A stretch of 64,000 nucleotides of DNA, taken from NCBI GenBank assembly GCA_015501595.1, contig JADNRX010000245.1, positions 19,930 to 83,929 on the forward strand, read 5' to 3'. Below, one piece after another: positions 43,897 to 54,759 of this stretch (positions within the stretch are counted from its first letter, which is position 1; every line of letters starts with the position of its first letter). Under the pieces are notes generated by a model. That model saw nothing but the letters and a program-made list of their open reading frames with translations, was not told the origin of the DNA and made no database searches. The translations under genes and the position numbers were made by a program. This DNA comes from Hymenopellis radicata (Eukaryota; Basidiomycota; Agaricomycetes; Agaricales; Physalacriaceae).

Positions 43897-43904
43897 TATA
43901 TAAA
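43897..43904 (+). promoter_or_regulatory. TATA box
   Basis: TATATAAA lies 38 nt before the ATG at 43935. It makes that ATG more likely than the one at 43908, which is only a few bases past the box. Confidence 0.5.
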
Positions 43905-43934
43905 GCAATGGAACTTCACACTGCAATATTGACG

Positions 43935-45071
43935 ATGACGAAAAGCCCAGCTCAACGGGGACGTAAGAAACGTCGCACTCGGCGGAGCAAGGCGAAGCCG
44001 GGCAAGAGACCCGAGCGAACTCAGCGTCACATCGACCATGACCGGGCGGTGATTGAGGCTAGGACAGGTGTGTCTCTCCTTTATGACAGGATGCTGGATA
44101 TTGATGCTTTCTAGTTCATCTGCAGACCAATGAACACCCAAACGATTTTCACCACTGCCGAAAAGATCAGGCCGAAGTTCAGGATGTCGTCCGTACCAAG
44201 TATCCCGGCAATCCCATTGATCTGCCAAATGCATGGCCCGACGATAACGCCACCGTCGAGTACGCAATTGCTCTGCCTCTTGCAGAACGGGACCGACAGA
44301 ACGGGATGATTTCGCCATTACCGACGCTGGCAAAGCGATACCATGCCTTTCTCTCGCCAAAAGTCCAACAGGGCCTGCTCGAACGTTTCGATGGAATCAT
44401 GGCCACGAAGCCCAAGATTGCACACAAACGTGATGCGCGATCCTCAACGTCAGCGCTGCACATTGGGATTTGGGAATGCACTGCCCGTACGCCCCGCCTC
44501 ACCGCTGACACTCGTAATCAGGAGCCGATCACCATTGCCGCCATCGACGAGTTCTTGGCCTATTTCGGGGCGGAGGTTAGTCACAAGATTGACAATCGGT
44601 TGCGCTTTGAGTTCCCGGAAATGTATGCTCGTGCGTTGCTGTGAGTCTCTAACCACTCATGTTGATGGCTATTGTTGATGTCTGCTCAGTGCCCATGAAA
44701 GAATTCGACGTCGTCTCCGGAGACCACTCCAGAAGCGACCGATGTGTGATGTGGGACCCAGCGTATTCTCGATTGCTATGAAGGAGGGCTCAAGTGAATT
44801 CATACACCTGGACTTTTCTGACCGGCCCGATTACTTTTGTTGGGTCCTTCCTGTGGGTGATTGGACTGGCGGTGAATTTTGCGCCCCGCAGCTGGGGGTG
44901 AAATTTCCCATTCGCCCTGGGCAAGCCTTTGCGGTGCGTGCACGCTACCTTGCACATTGCAGTGCGCCTGTGCATGGGAGACGTGTGGTGTTTACTTGCT
45001 TTGTTGAGGGTAATCTGCTTACCCATGCGGAGGAGGAGGCCTTGAATAGATATGGTGCCATTTATGTGTAG
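43935..45071 (+). CDS. TET/JBP-like 2-oxoglutarate Fe(II) dioxygenase, 346 aa (3 exons)
   Basis: Exons 43935-44067, 44115-44640 and 44690-45071; introns 47 and 49 nt; sum in phase. The N-terminus is very basic (RGRKKRRTRRSKAKPGKRP), fit for DNA binding or nuclear entry. The last 90 residues carry the double-stranded beta-helix signature: H259-x-D261 (FIHLDFSDRPDYF), a GEFCAPQLG strand, RPGQAF, the distal H309 (YLAHCSAP) and R317/R318 (HGRRVVFTCF) for the 2-oxoglutarate. This spacing and the strand texts fit the fungal TET/JBP group, which oxidises 5-methylcytosine; prolyl hydroxylase-type or other 2OG oxygenases are alternatives. It is shorter than animal TETs, as expected for fungal copies. 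Position beside KDZ-class and SAP-like genes agrees with the known linkage of TET/JBP genes to KDZ transposons. Confidence 0.72.
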
Positions 45072-45322
45072 ACTGTCGTGTTCGAATTTCAAGGATTGTA
45101 TTTTGTGCCTGGCGGGGCAGTGTCATACTTGAGCAAAATATCAGTCAGAGATGGACAAGACGGGAATGAAGCCAGCTATTATGAAATTGAGGATGTGTGA
45201 GGATGTGCGTATTGTATCCGCGGCGGGGATGCTAAAGCACGTGCACATGGTGAGTCACCTGGTTTTGGGCCAATCGTTGCCGATGCCGTAAACCCTAGAC
45301 TCGTCCTTGTTCACATCCTTCC

Positions 45323-47152
45323 ATGACCGACTACCACGCTGACACGACGGCTGTCCTGCCCGGTTTTTCCCCTGCAGCGCGGGACGACCTGTACGCAGTA
45401 CTTCACGATTGCCTCTGGCGCACAGCAGCAAGTCCAAGCCAGCCAGACTCGGCTGGCCCTGAGCCTAAGCGGTTGGCCGAATTCATCGAAGCCTGCGATG
45501 GCGACGGCGAGGCGACTGCCATGGACGTAGACGACTCGGAGCAGCCTCCGCCAGCGCCAGCGCCACCGATTCGATACATCGACCTCAAGAAGAAGGAGTG
45601 CCTCGCGGTGGGGAAAACGCGGTTTATGAACAAGCTCATTGTGCGCCAAGAGTATGTCGAATTCATGACCGATGCCTCTGCCATTGCGAGTAAGGGGGGG
45701 CGAGCCAACTTCTTCCTCACCGGTCAGCCTGGGATCGGCAAGTAGTCGTTTTCCCGTCTGCATTTCGCGCTCATGTATTGCGTTGGGTAGGCAAGAGCGT
45801 CGGCGGAGTCTACTTCCTTTTGCGATTGCTCGCTTCCCGCCAGTCGGTCTTTATGCTTCCGACCCATGACATGGTGGTCTATTTTTCTGACGCCGGCGTC
45901 GAGATCTGCGATACAATTCGGAGCGTCTACGCGAACACCGGCAGAGTGTTAAATGCTATCAAGAACAGCTGGGTCATTATAGATGTTGACGGTGGTGTCG
46001 GGTGGACGCCTGGCATCGTGTTTGCAGGTGCCAAGTGTTTGGTATGGACGGCGTCACCGATGAGGAGGGGGCGCTTGAACGATTTCATGAAGCGGTTCAG
46101 TGCCACTGTCTGGTACATGAAGCCATGGTCATCCGAAGAAATTGCAGCTGTAACGTGCGTATCGTCTTCAACAGTGTTCTTCATTCAGGGCTGACCTTGT
46201 TAAATAAAGGATACTGGAGAAGAAAGACCGCAAGGATGTTGAGGAGAGGCTGAAGATGTGCGGACCAGTCGCACGGAAGCTTTTTGACGACACCGTTAAA
46301 ATAAGGCACCAGGCCGTCGCCATTGACCAGGCCGTCGTGCAGGCTGTCGGTGGCAACGTCTTCGATATTGCGACGTCGAGCGTGGTCGACGAGACGCAAG
46401 CAAGTCACCGTATGTTTCTTGTTCGACCTCAGGAGGTGATCGATACGGATGGACAATGTTTCCTCGACCGGGGGCTGTGCTCTATCGAGTTCATCTCGAA
46501 CTACGTTGCCAGCCGCACTGCGGAGAAGGTGGAGGAGCACATGGAGAGGCTCCGAGGACAGCTGGCCCGTGCGTTCGACGGCCCCAACACGCGCTCAGCG
46601 GCTGGCAAGCTGGTCGAGAGCATGCTGCATCGCGCGCTAATTCATGGAAAGGTTGATGTTCCGGCCACCTTTGGTGGTGGCGAAGTGCAAGGAGAACTGG
46701 AGCTCATCGGGCAAGCCAAGGACTTCTTCCTCGAAAGGCATGAGGAGGAACAGCGCACCTGCCGTCCACTATACCTTCGGCCCCAGGCATCCAACTTTGC
46801 TGCTGTCGACGCCATCCTCGTCACGGAAAACGTCCTGTGCCTCATCCAAGCGAGCCTCTCTGCATCACATTCACACGCTGTCAAAACCTTACTCCAGGTC
46901 CTTACCAGACTAAAAACTAACAAGATTCAATTCGATTGCCACCGCCTGGTCTATTGTGTCGTTGGCACTGATGAAGATCGTGTGGAAAAGCTGGTGTGTG
47001 AGGCGAGCAAGAAGGTGAAGGCACTTCAGGCTGACCCACGCTCCAAAGAGCTGGGAACCACTTCCGCAGTTGCTCGTGAAAGGCTGATGAGGATAGAAGT
47101 GGAGGGCTTTACAGTTGACATACAGAAAGGGCTCGTGCCGTTATCAAAGTAG
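45323..47152 (+). CDS. Crinkler-type P-loop NTPase with nuclease-like C-terminus, 573 aa (3 exons)
   Basis: Exons 45323-45737, 45791-46154 and 46210-47152. The first intron (45738-45790) is a GC-AG intron that splits the Walker A Gly codon; removing it restores FFLTGQPGIGKS followed by VGGVYFLLRLLASRQSVF, the P-loop text typical of basidiomycete Crinkler-RHS-type proteins. VVYFSDAG and NSWVIIDVDGG (Walker B-like) follow. Near the C-terminus, FAAVDAILVTENVLCLIQAS and SLSASHSHA resemble the PD-(D/E)xK-type fold of these proteins, with Gln at the usual Glu/Gln site. Such proteins are thought to act in the nucleus or in conflict between organisms; in free-living fungi the role is unsettled. No signal peptide is seen. 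Confidence 0.75.
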
Positions 47153-47475
47153 AGTCTCGCTCATTTGTATTGCATGTACTAAAATCCAGACGAAATGATG
47201 TCCAGTGCGGAAGCGAAAGTAATCGTGACAGTTGTCTGCTATGTGATGAATTCATTTGTAATATTGCAATGAAATGTTATAGTCATTAACAGTGAGGAGT
47301 AAATCACAACAACATTTTCAGCATCACCTATAAGGGCAAGTCCGACGAGGAAGGTCATGCTTCAGAATGGAACCGTCCGATCGCAAGCCGCCGGGTCTTG
47401 GATTGCAAACCACAGGTCTTGGATCGCAAACCACACATAATGTAAAAAGAATGGGAGTAGATTTATGTGAGTAAA
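47153..47475. other. Region between convergent 3' ends, three phased GCAARCC units
   Basis: TCGCAAGCC, TTGCAAACC and TCGCAAACC start near 47381, 47403 and 47424, about 21-22 nt apart, with a GGTCTTG spacer repeated. No gene. Confidence 0.6.
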
Positions 47476-48024
47476 CTAGGCATAGTCGAATGGGACAAAA
47501 ATTCTGCGGAAAAAGCGTTCTTGGTGGATGAGTTCAATGACTGCATCCACTATGGCGAAATCTGAGTGATGTGAGTAGGAAGCATGGAAACGGGAGGAGA
47601 TATGGGGGACGTACCAATATCACCCGGCATGGCAATCAGAGTGTTTGCGATGATGTTGTTCTCGTCCACCACGGTTGCCACCACCTCGACACATTGTCCA
47701 ACTTGCAGTGAATCGAAATCGGCCTGAGGCGGCAGAACGATAAGACAAGCAATGGGCTACGTATGCGTGTCCTACCTGGTCGACTGAATCAATGGTGATA
47801 GAAAAATCATCGCTGGTGTGGGCGGTGATGAGGGTGTGGTCGATGTCTTTCTATACCAGGTGTGAGAAAGGACGATGGAGAACGACAGAACCTACCACTG
47901 TGACGCGGCAAGGAATGCGAACGTCTTTTCCAATGAAAGAGATCATACGCTTGCCATTAATGCGCGGCTGCACCCCTCCAGGAAGTTCTGGATCGACGTA
48001 TTCTGCTGGCGTTGGGGGAGGCAT
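47476..48024 (-). CDS. RFA3: Replication protein A small subunit (RPA3/RFA3 family), 132 aa (4 exons)
   Basis: Exons 48024-47896, 47850-47776, 47723-47615 and 47561-47476; introns 45-53 nt. The joined protein is of the right length (RPA3 is about 110-130 residues) and has the single OB-fold pattern: RINGKRMISFIGKDVRIPCR, then SDDFSITIDSVDQ, then a VGQCVEVVATVVDENNIIA strand pair and a C-terminal helix (DFAIVDAVIELIHQERFF). RPA3 is the smallest part of the trimeric single-stranded DNA-binding complex needed for replication and repair; its C-terminal helix packs in the trimer core. It is the one housekeeping gene recognised in the window and a useful anchor for synteny. Confidence 0.75.
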
Positions 48025-48148
48025 GGTGAAGTGAAATGATGAGGGTAAAGCGGGTAACTTAGACCATGTGGCCGATGCATCGGAGGGTGAGATTAGGGAG
48101 CATAAAATCAGGGTGTCTATTGTTACAATCCGCAAAGTACAGCGCTAG

Positions 48149-49378
48149 CTACGTAGAGAGGTGACCGCATATTAGGAAATGTACGTCCGCCGGAACATAG
48201 CACCACGTCCTCCGAGGGATCGCCTGCTGTAGACACCGACACATAGCCCGTCTCCATTGGTCGGCATCTAGTCGACATCTAAGCTCATGAATGGATGAGC
48301 TGTCAGCGGCGTCATTTTCTGGGAGAATAATGCCAAGGTTGACATCTCCGGCAGTAGAAGATATGATGGCTGATGCGAAAATGTGTGGGCTACGCCACAT
48401 GGTAAACCAGTCCACAGCGTCCGTTAAACGTTGAAATCTGACGAGGACGGTGAGCGCAGCCAAAGGGAGACGAGGGGTACCAAAGAGTAGCGCCTGTCCG
48501 AATGTGTGTCGATCGCCCATGTTCAATGTGACATGGATACATGATAGCCGCCGACAGGCCAGCATGTCCAAAAGCGGCCATCCTGATGAGATGACGGTGG
48601 AATGTTCTGCTGACGCGACCGTAGGTAATTAGCAGGAGCAGATTGTTCGAGGCTGACTTACGAATGACGACAATAACCAATGTTTCAACATGTACGGCGA
48701 TTAATAATAAGAGGTTTGCAATCCGGATGCTGTCCGCGCCCTCGACATTGATCTCCAGAGAGCGTAGGGCGGTCAGAGCTCCAGACGATGTCGATTGCGA
48801 TGACTGGATGCGACTATCACTGGCGCTCTCCAAAGAGGAAGTGAATTGACGGAGTCTGAGCGTGTGGATGGCTGCGGTATGGGGAAACATCCGGCGCCAC
48901 AAGGAAGTTAGACTGGGCCATGAGACGGTACAACGGGAGAATGTCCACGATGTGATGGCTTGGGAACGAGGGGTCACGTCGCTGAGGGATGTCTCGGACG
49001 GGACCCATAGAATACACGAGTCAGCGAATACACTTTTGACTTGCGGCATGTGAGGAAGCAAGAGGGCAAGGTCGACTAAGGTATAGTCCGTGATGCGCAC
49101 ACTGAGCGGCATATCACCATACTTGTCGAGGAACTCTCGAATCTGCTATAGATCGGTAAGAATGGTGATAGGCGAGAGGATGCACAGGGACGCACACTGT
49201 GAGGGAGTCCGATGGGAATGCCGACATTGTGAAAGAGATATCTGGTACAGCGCAGGGAGACGGCCCGGGAGGTGGCACGTAAATGCCCCAGATCTACGGC
49301 TGCTGGAAGATAGAGACCGACGAGGCCTAAAACGTCGTCTGGAAGTACTTGCATGCCTGTGAGCGCATGTGAAGACAT
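48149..49378 (-). CDS. F-box protein, 373 aa (3 exons)
   Basis: Exons 49378-49196, 49142-48662 and 48606-48149; introns 53 and 55 nt. The N-terminus MSSHALTGMQVLPDDVLGLV runs into LRATSRAVSLRCTRYLFHNV, a good F-box (LP-x-D-x-L-x-x-V, then L-x-x-x-S-R-x-x). Central LRR-like strands (ALTALRSLEINVEGADSIRI) follow. Its family differs from the cluster at 19-29 kb. Two phased TYGCAATCC units sit about 70-90 nt upstream of the ATG (49448-49477). Likely an SCF substrate adaptor with unknown target. Confidence 0.65.
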
Positions 49379-49785
49379 ACTCAGACTGGACGAAAGTGCG
49401 GGAGCGGAGTGACAGGGTGGAACGGGTAAAGCCCTGCCCAGAAAAGCTCGCAATCCCGCCTTCCCGAGATTGCAATCCCACCCCCAATCAGTCTGCACGC
49501 TCTGAGTGACGGGATGGCAACCTTTGGCGAACGGTCGATCGTGCAAGAAATACTAGGCGGACGTCCAAATGAAGGTAAACACAGGCGATGATGATTGCGA
49601 TGTAAAGTGGTAGAGATACATGTGTCTGATTGAGGTGATAGCGATGCGATAATAAACGACAGCAAGTTGACAGAACAATTATAACAAAGTGGGCTTCGTG
49701 ACGTGAGTAAAAGGAGTGGCAGGAAGAGAAAGAGAAGGAGACTGACGCAGCGATAACGCATTTCGACAAGAACGGGATGGTGATC

Positions 49786-52784
49786 TCACATAGCTTGATC
49801 CAACAGAGCTTGATCCAACTTTAGACAAGCGATGGTGTCGTAGCCTTTGGCGAAGGTTCGGGCAGGTCGGTACAAACGGAGGCGTCCATGCCACTGTCCT
49901 TTAGTACAGGGCTGCTCTTTCCCATTCAAATAGGCACGGAGGCGGTCCTGATACCAATTTTCTGCATCTTCACTCCAAAAGCCGACATCGATGCCACTGT
50001 TACTGAAATTCTTAGGGAACCAGGACACCTCCGAACAATCCTGCGAAGGGGGGTATTCTGGGCTCACCAGATATGTGCCCAAGATAATATCCAGCTCGTT
50101 GTCCGTCAGCCCCGCCTCACAGAGAACAACCCCGGTGGATTCCGTGCTACGCACGTTTGAACGTGGCGTTTGGGCGAAGCTGGCGCCAAATGCGACCTGA
50201 GGATCCTCAACATGTTCGATAGCTAGACGCCAGAGTATACCGCCAGCCATGAGAGCGGCGCGGAGCACGGAAGATGATGAAAAAAGCCGTGCGCGCCGGG
50301 CAATGTATTGATGATATTCAAGTGTATTGGCGTTGAACGGAGTACGCCGCCAAGGCACAGGATGTAGCGGGCTGGGTGGAGAGGGCAGGGAGGTCTCTGT
50401 ACAGACGGTGGCAAATGAAAATCTGATTCCCAAGGTGAGCATGGAAGCGACAACGCGCTCTATAGCGTTCTTTGCATGCTGCCGGAGGAACCATAAGACG
50501 TCGGTGGCGCGAAAAAGCAAAAGGCGCAGGGAAGGATAAGGCGGCCAGTCGAAGTAGTAGGTGTGGTCTCCGTCTCCGCGAATGCGCCAATGAATACTTT
50601 TGAAAGTGAGGCGGCGTTGAGAAATGAAGGAAGGGTGAGGCGCATTTAAATCAGACCAAGCACTGGCGATAGATGGGGGAGGTTGCCGGTCGATATCGTT
50701 TCCACTGGCATACCAACTGATGTGCTGGCAGAAGCCAGTGAGAGCGGCGACGGCGGCAGCAGTGAGTGGCGTGTGGTGACCGGGGGGGGATGGGAGCAGG
50801 AAAGCCACCGGAGCAACGTCTGAAGGCTATCCTGAGGAGTAATACTACCGGATGGATGCTCGTCAGAGACGTGAATGCAGCTAGTGGGCACGGAAAGGCC
50901 ATAGAAATCGGCGAGGACGTGGATGGCGGTAGGCAATAGGTGCAAGGTTCTCATATGAATGTCGCTCTTATGGGCGGGATATAAGGCGTTGCAGATACTG
51001 TTCCAATCGAGCGGGATTGGCAATTGAGGGGCCTTGTGGTCTTCCTCCCGGTCGTGAATATCATTGACGGGAGGGGCAAACGCGATGATGTCGACGGGAT
51101 GTTGATCAGGCACGTCAGGAAGTGGTGTGGAAGGCTCTGGGAAGGGGTCAGAAATTGGTTGAGGAGTGGATGCCTGCGGTAGAGAAGGTTGATGCTCAAC
51201 AACAAGGATAGCATCATCTTCAGAAGGGTCGGAAGGTGCTGGGTCTTGCCAAGCGAGATCGCCAGGTGGGTCGGGGGAGGTAAATTCTTCACAAAGGTCC
51301 CATTCATCATAAACAGCACAATAAATGCGATGGGACGGCTTAAACTCGCCCCAGACTCTACCTGCTTTGTGAAGAGGAACTCTTCGACGGACAAGCCTGC
51401 CCGGAGTTGGCCCGGGGATCCATCGAAAGACGGATGAGTGCGGGACCAAACCTTGAGATTGAGCAGACATTTGACGAGTGTTGATAATCTCAACATCTGT
51501 ACCCGCGGAGGGCCATGATAAAATAGAGCGCTCGCGCCGGGAAAAGAATTCAAACCATTGTTCTCCACAGAGTGGAGCAAAAAGCGAGTGAGGGGTGACA
51601 ATTTGTACAGGTGTGCTATGTGGGCGCTGCTGACACGCTGTCTTATACAGGCTGCGTGCAAAGAATCGGCCGGACTGCAACTCCTCCCATGAAGCACTCA
51701 GACTGGTGAGATAGCGCTTGACGATATCACGGCTGAAGCCGAAGCGGCGCGCCATGACGGCGGATTTTGGGGTGTGAGTGTGTAGTCGATTGCCCCACCA
51801 TATCCAAACGGGGACATGAAATGTCTCATACGCGACCAAGGCGTGAGCAAGGGTGGACGTCGCAGCATTTACGAACATGCCGTAGCGTGAGCAACCTTCT
51901 TTTGCATACCCCGTAGGATGACGTGAGGGGTAATAACCGCTCGCCGGGACGAACATCCAGCTCTCTAGAATCGTCTGTACGAGGACGTCGCGGTTTGCTT
52001 CCCCTTGAAGAGCGGTGTCGATAGACTGCCGGCAGGCGGAAGGATTGGCGTGCAATGCATAGAGGAAGGATATTTCCGCCCCAGTAAGAGGAAGCCGTAG
52101 CGAGCTCTCATGACACGTTTCGACAGTATGAGGGGATCGGGGTGAGGGCGATGAAAGCGATAATGGGAAGGAAGAGGCGCCGGAAGATGCTCTTGACTGC
52201 CGTGCACGCGCCTAGACGCTGACAAGAGGTTGCGGAGGAAGACCAGAATATGCTCAAGCTGCTGCCACTGTCCAGCAAGCTGCGGGCTGACCTGCCACTG
52301 CTTCCCGTCATGATGGATGGGAACATCCCACTTTCGTTGGAATACGCACGCAAACAAAGAGTCCGCGAAACACACTCGATATGGATTGACGGGGAGGAAG
52401 CCCATGTAGGGTATGGCATTTAGGGACCAGAAGCAGCCATGTAGCAACTCGGGCTCGACGAAGCGAGTAGCTAATGGCGCCTGGTGTATGGGGCGCCCGG
52501 GGATGCGCGCGAGAGCGTCGCCGTGTAAAATGGTGAAACTATGTTCTTGCTGACTTATGCAGAAAGAGATATAAGGGGATCTACAATGATTGATTGAGGT
52601 GAGCCTGTGTATGAGAATAAGTAAGACATGCTACGACAACTGACATGGTCTGAACTTCTGCGTCTTCCGCATCCTTAAATTGCGTCTGTACGGCGACTAA
52701 ACGAGCGCGTTTGCGGACACGGGCGACATTATAAATGACCGGCGGAAGAGAGAGATGGTCCCCAGCCGGTGCAAGTGTATCCAC
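49786..52784 (-). pseudogene. Large agaricomycete-family protein with an apparent frameshift
   Basis: Minus-strand blocks in order: an N-terminal exon (ending TMS near 52640), then LHGDALARIPGRPIHQAP ... FADSLFACVFQRKWDVP ... GQWQQLEHILVFLRNLLSAS ... HYRFHRPHPDPLILSKRVMR (to about 52095), then HANPSACRQSIDTAL ... VPVWIWWG ... GEQWFEFFSRRERS ... VYDEWDLCEEF (to about 50900), then a last exon to 49786. The block order matches a large uncharacterised family with many copies in mushroom genomes. Between RARYGFLLL and EISFLYALHAN (near 52090) the frame shifts by one base with no usable splice sites, so the gene is broken or the sequence has an error there. A probable intron joins the last two blocks (acceptor near 50826). 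Confidence 0.6.
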
Positions 52785-53274
52785 GCGAGGAATGTGGAAG
52801 GGTGTAGTGTCAGGTCGCGTATGAAACTAGGAAGGATGAGGGGCGAGACTGGGTGAGATGAATGTAACTGACGGTGAAAGGTGGAAGAGGAGCGCAGAGT
52901 GCCATTTAGTACAGGGCCGGGTGGGTACGACCCAACGGAGTCGCGTTCAAGGGCGCCAGTAGAACCGAATGTGTGGTGACTGAAGGAAGTAAAGGACGGA
53001 GCGATCTGTCTGCACAGCCACAACACCACGTAATGCAGGTTCGCGCCAGCTCAACGCCTATTAGTACTTACTGAGCAAGATGGTGCGCGCGCTCGGACGT
53101 TAGTGGTCTACTGGGAGGAACAGCTAGTCACCTTGAGCGGAATTCGGGGATGCAGAAGGTAATAGGGTAAGAAGGAAAGGTAACGTTGTAAGAAGTTGTA
53201 TACATCTTTGGGAAAAATACAGGCCGAGACGACGGTACAGACACTTTGGCTCGCAAGGCGGTAGACGAGGGCGG

Positions 53275-54592
53275 TTACGCCTGCGACGAAGGCAATGGCT
53301 CATGCTCGTTAAGCCACTCATCAACTATGGAGTTGGCGTCCTCATCACCAAGACTGGACATCACGTGACGGAGTGCGCGCGCGCTTTGAATCTTATGCTC
53401 ATTAATGGCGGGGGCGTTGGCACAGGCGTAGGTGAGAATGTCGCGAAACCCCTTTGAAAAAGGTGGGACATCTTCCAGCCATTCAAAGTGCCAGGACGGG
53501 TCGAGGAGAACGGCAGCCCCGAACTACAGCGTATTGCAGAGTCAAGCAGGTATAAGCCAAGAATGGTCACACACCGATTGGTATAATTGAACTAGGATAT
53601 CTGCACGCTCCAAGCTGTCCTTGAAACGCTTTTTGAACGTCCTCTTGAGAGCGGAGAGCTGTTTTTTTAGTTGATCCTGAACGTGCGGAGCGGTTGCGTG
53701 ATGTTTGGCCTCATCGATGAGGTGTTTGTAGCGCCGAGGGAAAACATCATCGACATAGGACAGTCGGGCCCGACTTCGAGAACCGTCGGCTTCGCAACAT
53801 GCGAGGGCCTCGAGAAGATCATAAAGTTTGATGAACGATACAACATGATAGATAAAGGTGTGAATTTTGTGGCGATGTTGAGCGGTAAGGAATTCCTGAA
53901 GGATGACAGTGAGACATCGGTGGAGGGCGGAAATGGGTCAAGGTTTACACGATATATTTGGTCTCTGCTTTCAACGGCATTGAGCTGTGAGTACATGTCA
54001 AGGACATGGGACTGGTATGGGTGTTTCATGTCTTGTAGGGCAATGGCCTGAACATCTAGCGTGTTGGCCGGCGAGAACAAGAAGAGGAAAACGCACATAC
54101 CCAATCAGCATCGTCATCATGATAGCCACGAATGAGGCGAACAAGGCCATCGTCTTCGATGTTTCGGGCGGTCTGACCACCGCGCAAGGGTGCGTTGAAG
54201 GTGGTTCGAGTAAATTCCTCTGCATTAATGGCAGTATGGGTAGCTTCCATGATAGCGACCCATCGTGGAGTAGTCGAGATATTAGGTGGGGGGGGGTCCT
54301 GTGAGTTCGTGTTATTAGAGGGGGGTGTTGGCGAGTCCGTCTGACGTTGCAGTTGAGCTGTGGGGGGCGACTGGGGTGGTGGCTGGGATAAGTGTTGAGA
54401 TGGAACCAGAGCGAGAATGTCGTGGAGCTTGGCGTGGGCGGTATTAAAAATTTCGCGCCGGTGACGATCGCTGCGCTGGGTCAAAGGGGGAGCGTCGGTA
54501 TCAACGAGCATCGCCATCTCTTCTTCGACAAAGTCCAAGGCATTGTTGATCCTGGTCCCCTGCGTGAGTGGGAATGCGGGGGATGACTGCAT
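53275..54592 (-). CDS. Hypothetical protein, 377 aa (4 exons), weak hAT-like C-terminus
   Basis: Exons 54592-54101, 54047-53976, 53895-53575 and 53523-53275; introns 53, 80 and 51 nt; phase 0 throughout. The N-terminal half is Pro/Gln/Thr rich (SQPPPQSPPTAQLQRQ). The second half is helical: KLYDLLEALACCEADGSRSR, a basic KKQLSALKRTFKKRFKDSLE and FGAAVLLDPSWHFEWLEDV. The last resembles the Leu-Asp-Pro strand of hAT transposases, but the catalytic part is absent, so the link is weak. It is divergent from the Ulp1-like gene (168 nt between ATGs) with three phased GGATTGCAGAC-type units between them. Confidence 0.5.
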
Positions 54593-54644
54593 GGTGGGTG
54601 ATGAGTGGGAAGCAGGTAGAACGGGTATGATGTGAGCTTATGGT

Positions 54645-54700
54645 GGATTGCAGACGAATCGTGGAGGATTGCAGACCGCCAACTGAGCGATTGGAGACCG
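54645..54700 (+). repeat. Three phased ATTGCAGAC units in a divergent promoter
   Basis: ATTGCAGACG (54648), ATTGCAGACC (54669) and ATTGGAGACC (54690) are 21 nt apart and lie 60-110 nt before the ATG of the Ulp1-like gene. Confidence 0.7.
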
Positions 54701-54759
54701 AAAATAGGGTATTTAAGAGGTGATCGCTTGGATACAAGGTGTGCTCAAAACCCTCGTCG

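Noticed and set aside
51965..52450. An 84-nt intron bridging the two frames of the large gene near 52.2 kb
   Set aside because: It would remove the conserved text GQWQQLEHILVFL; a frameshift near 52090 explains the data better.
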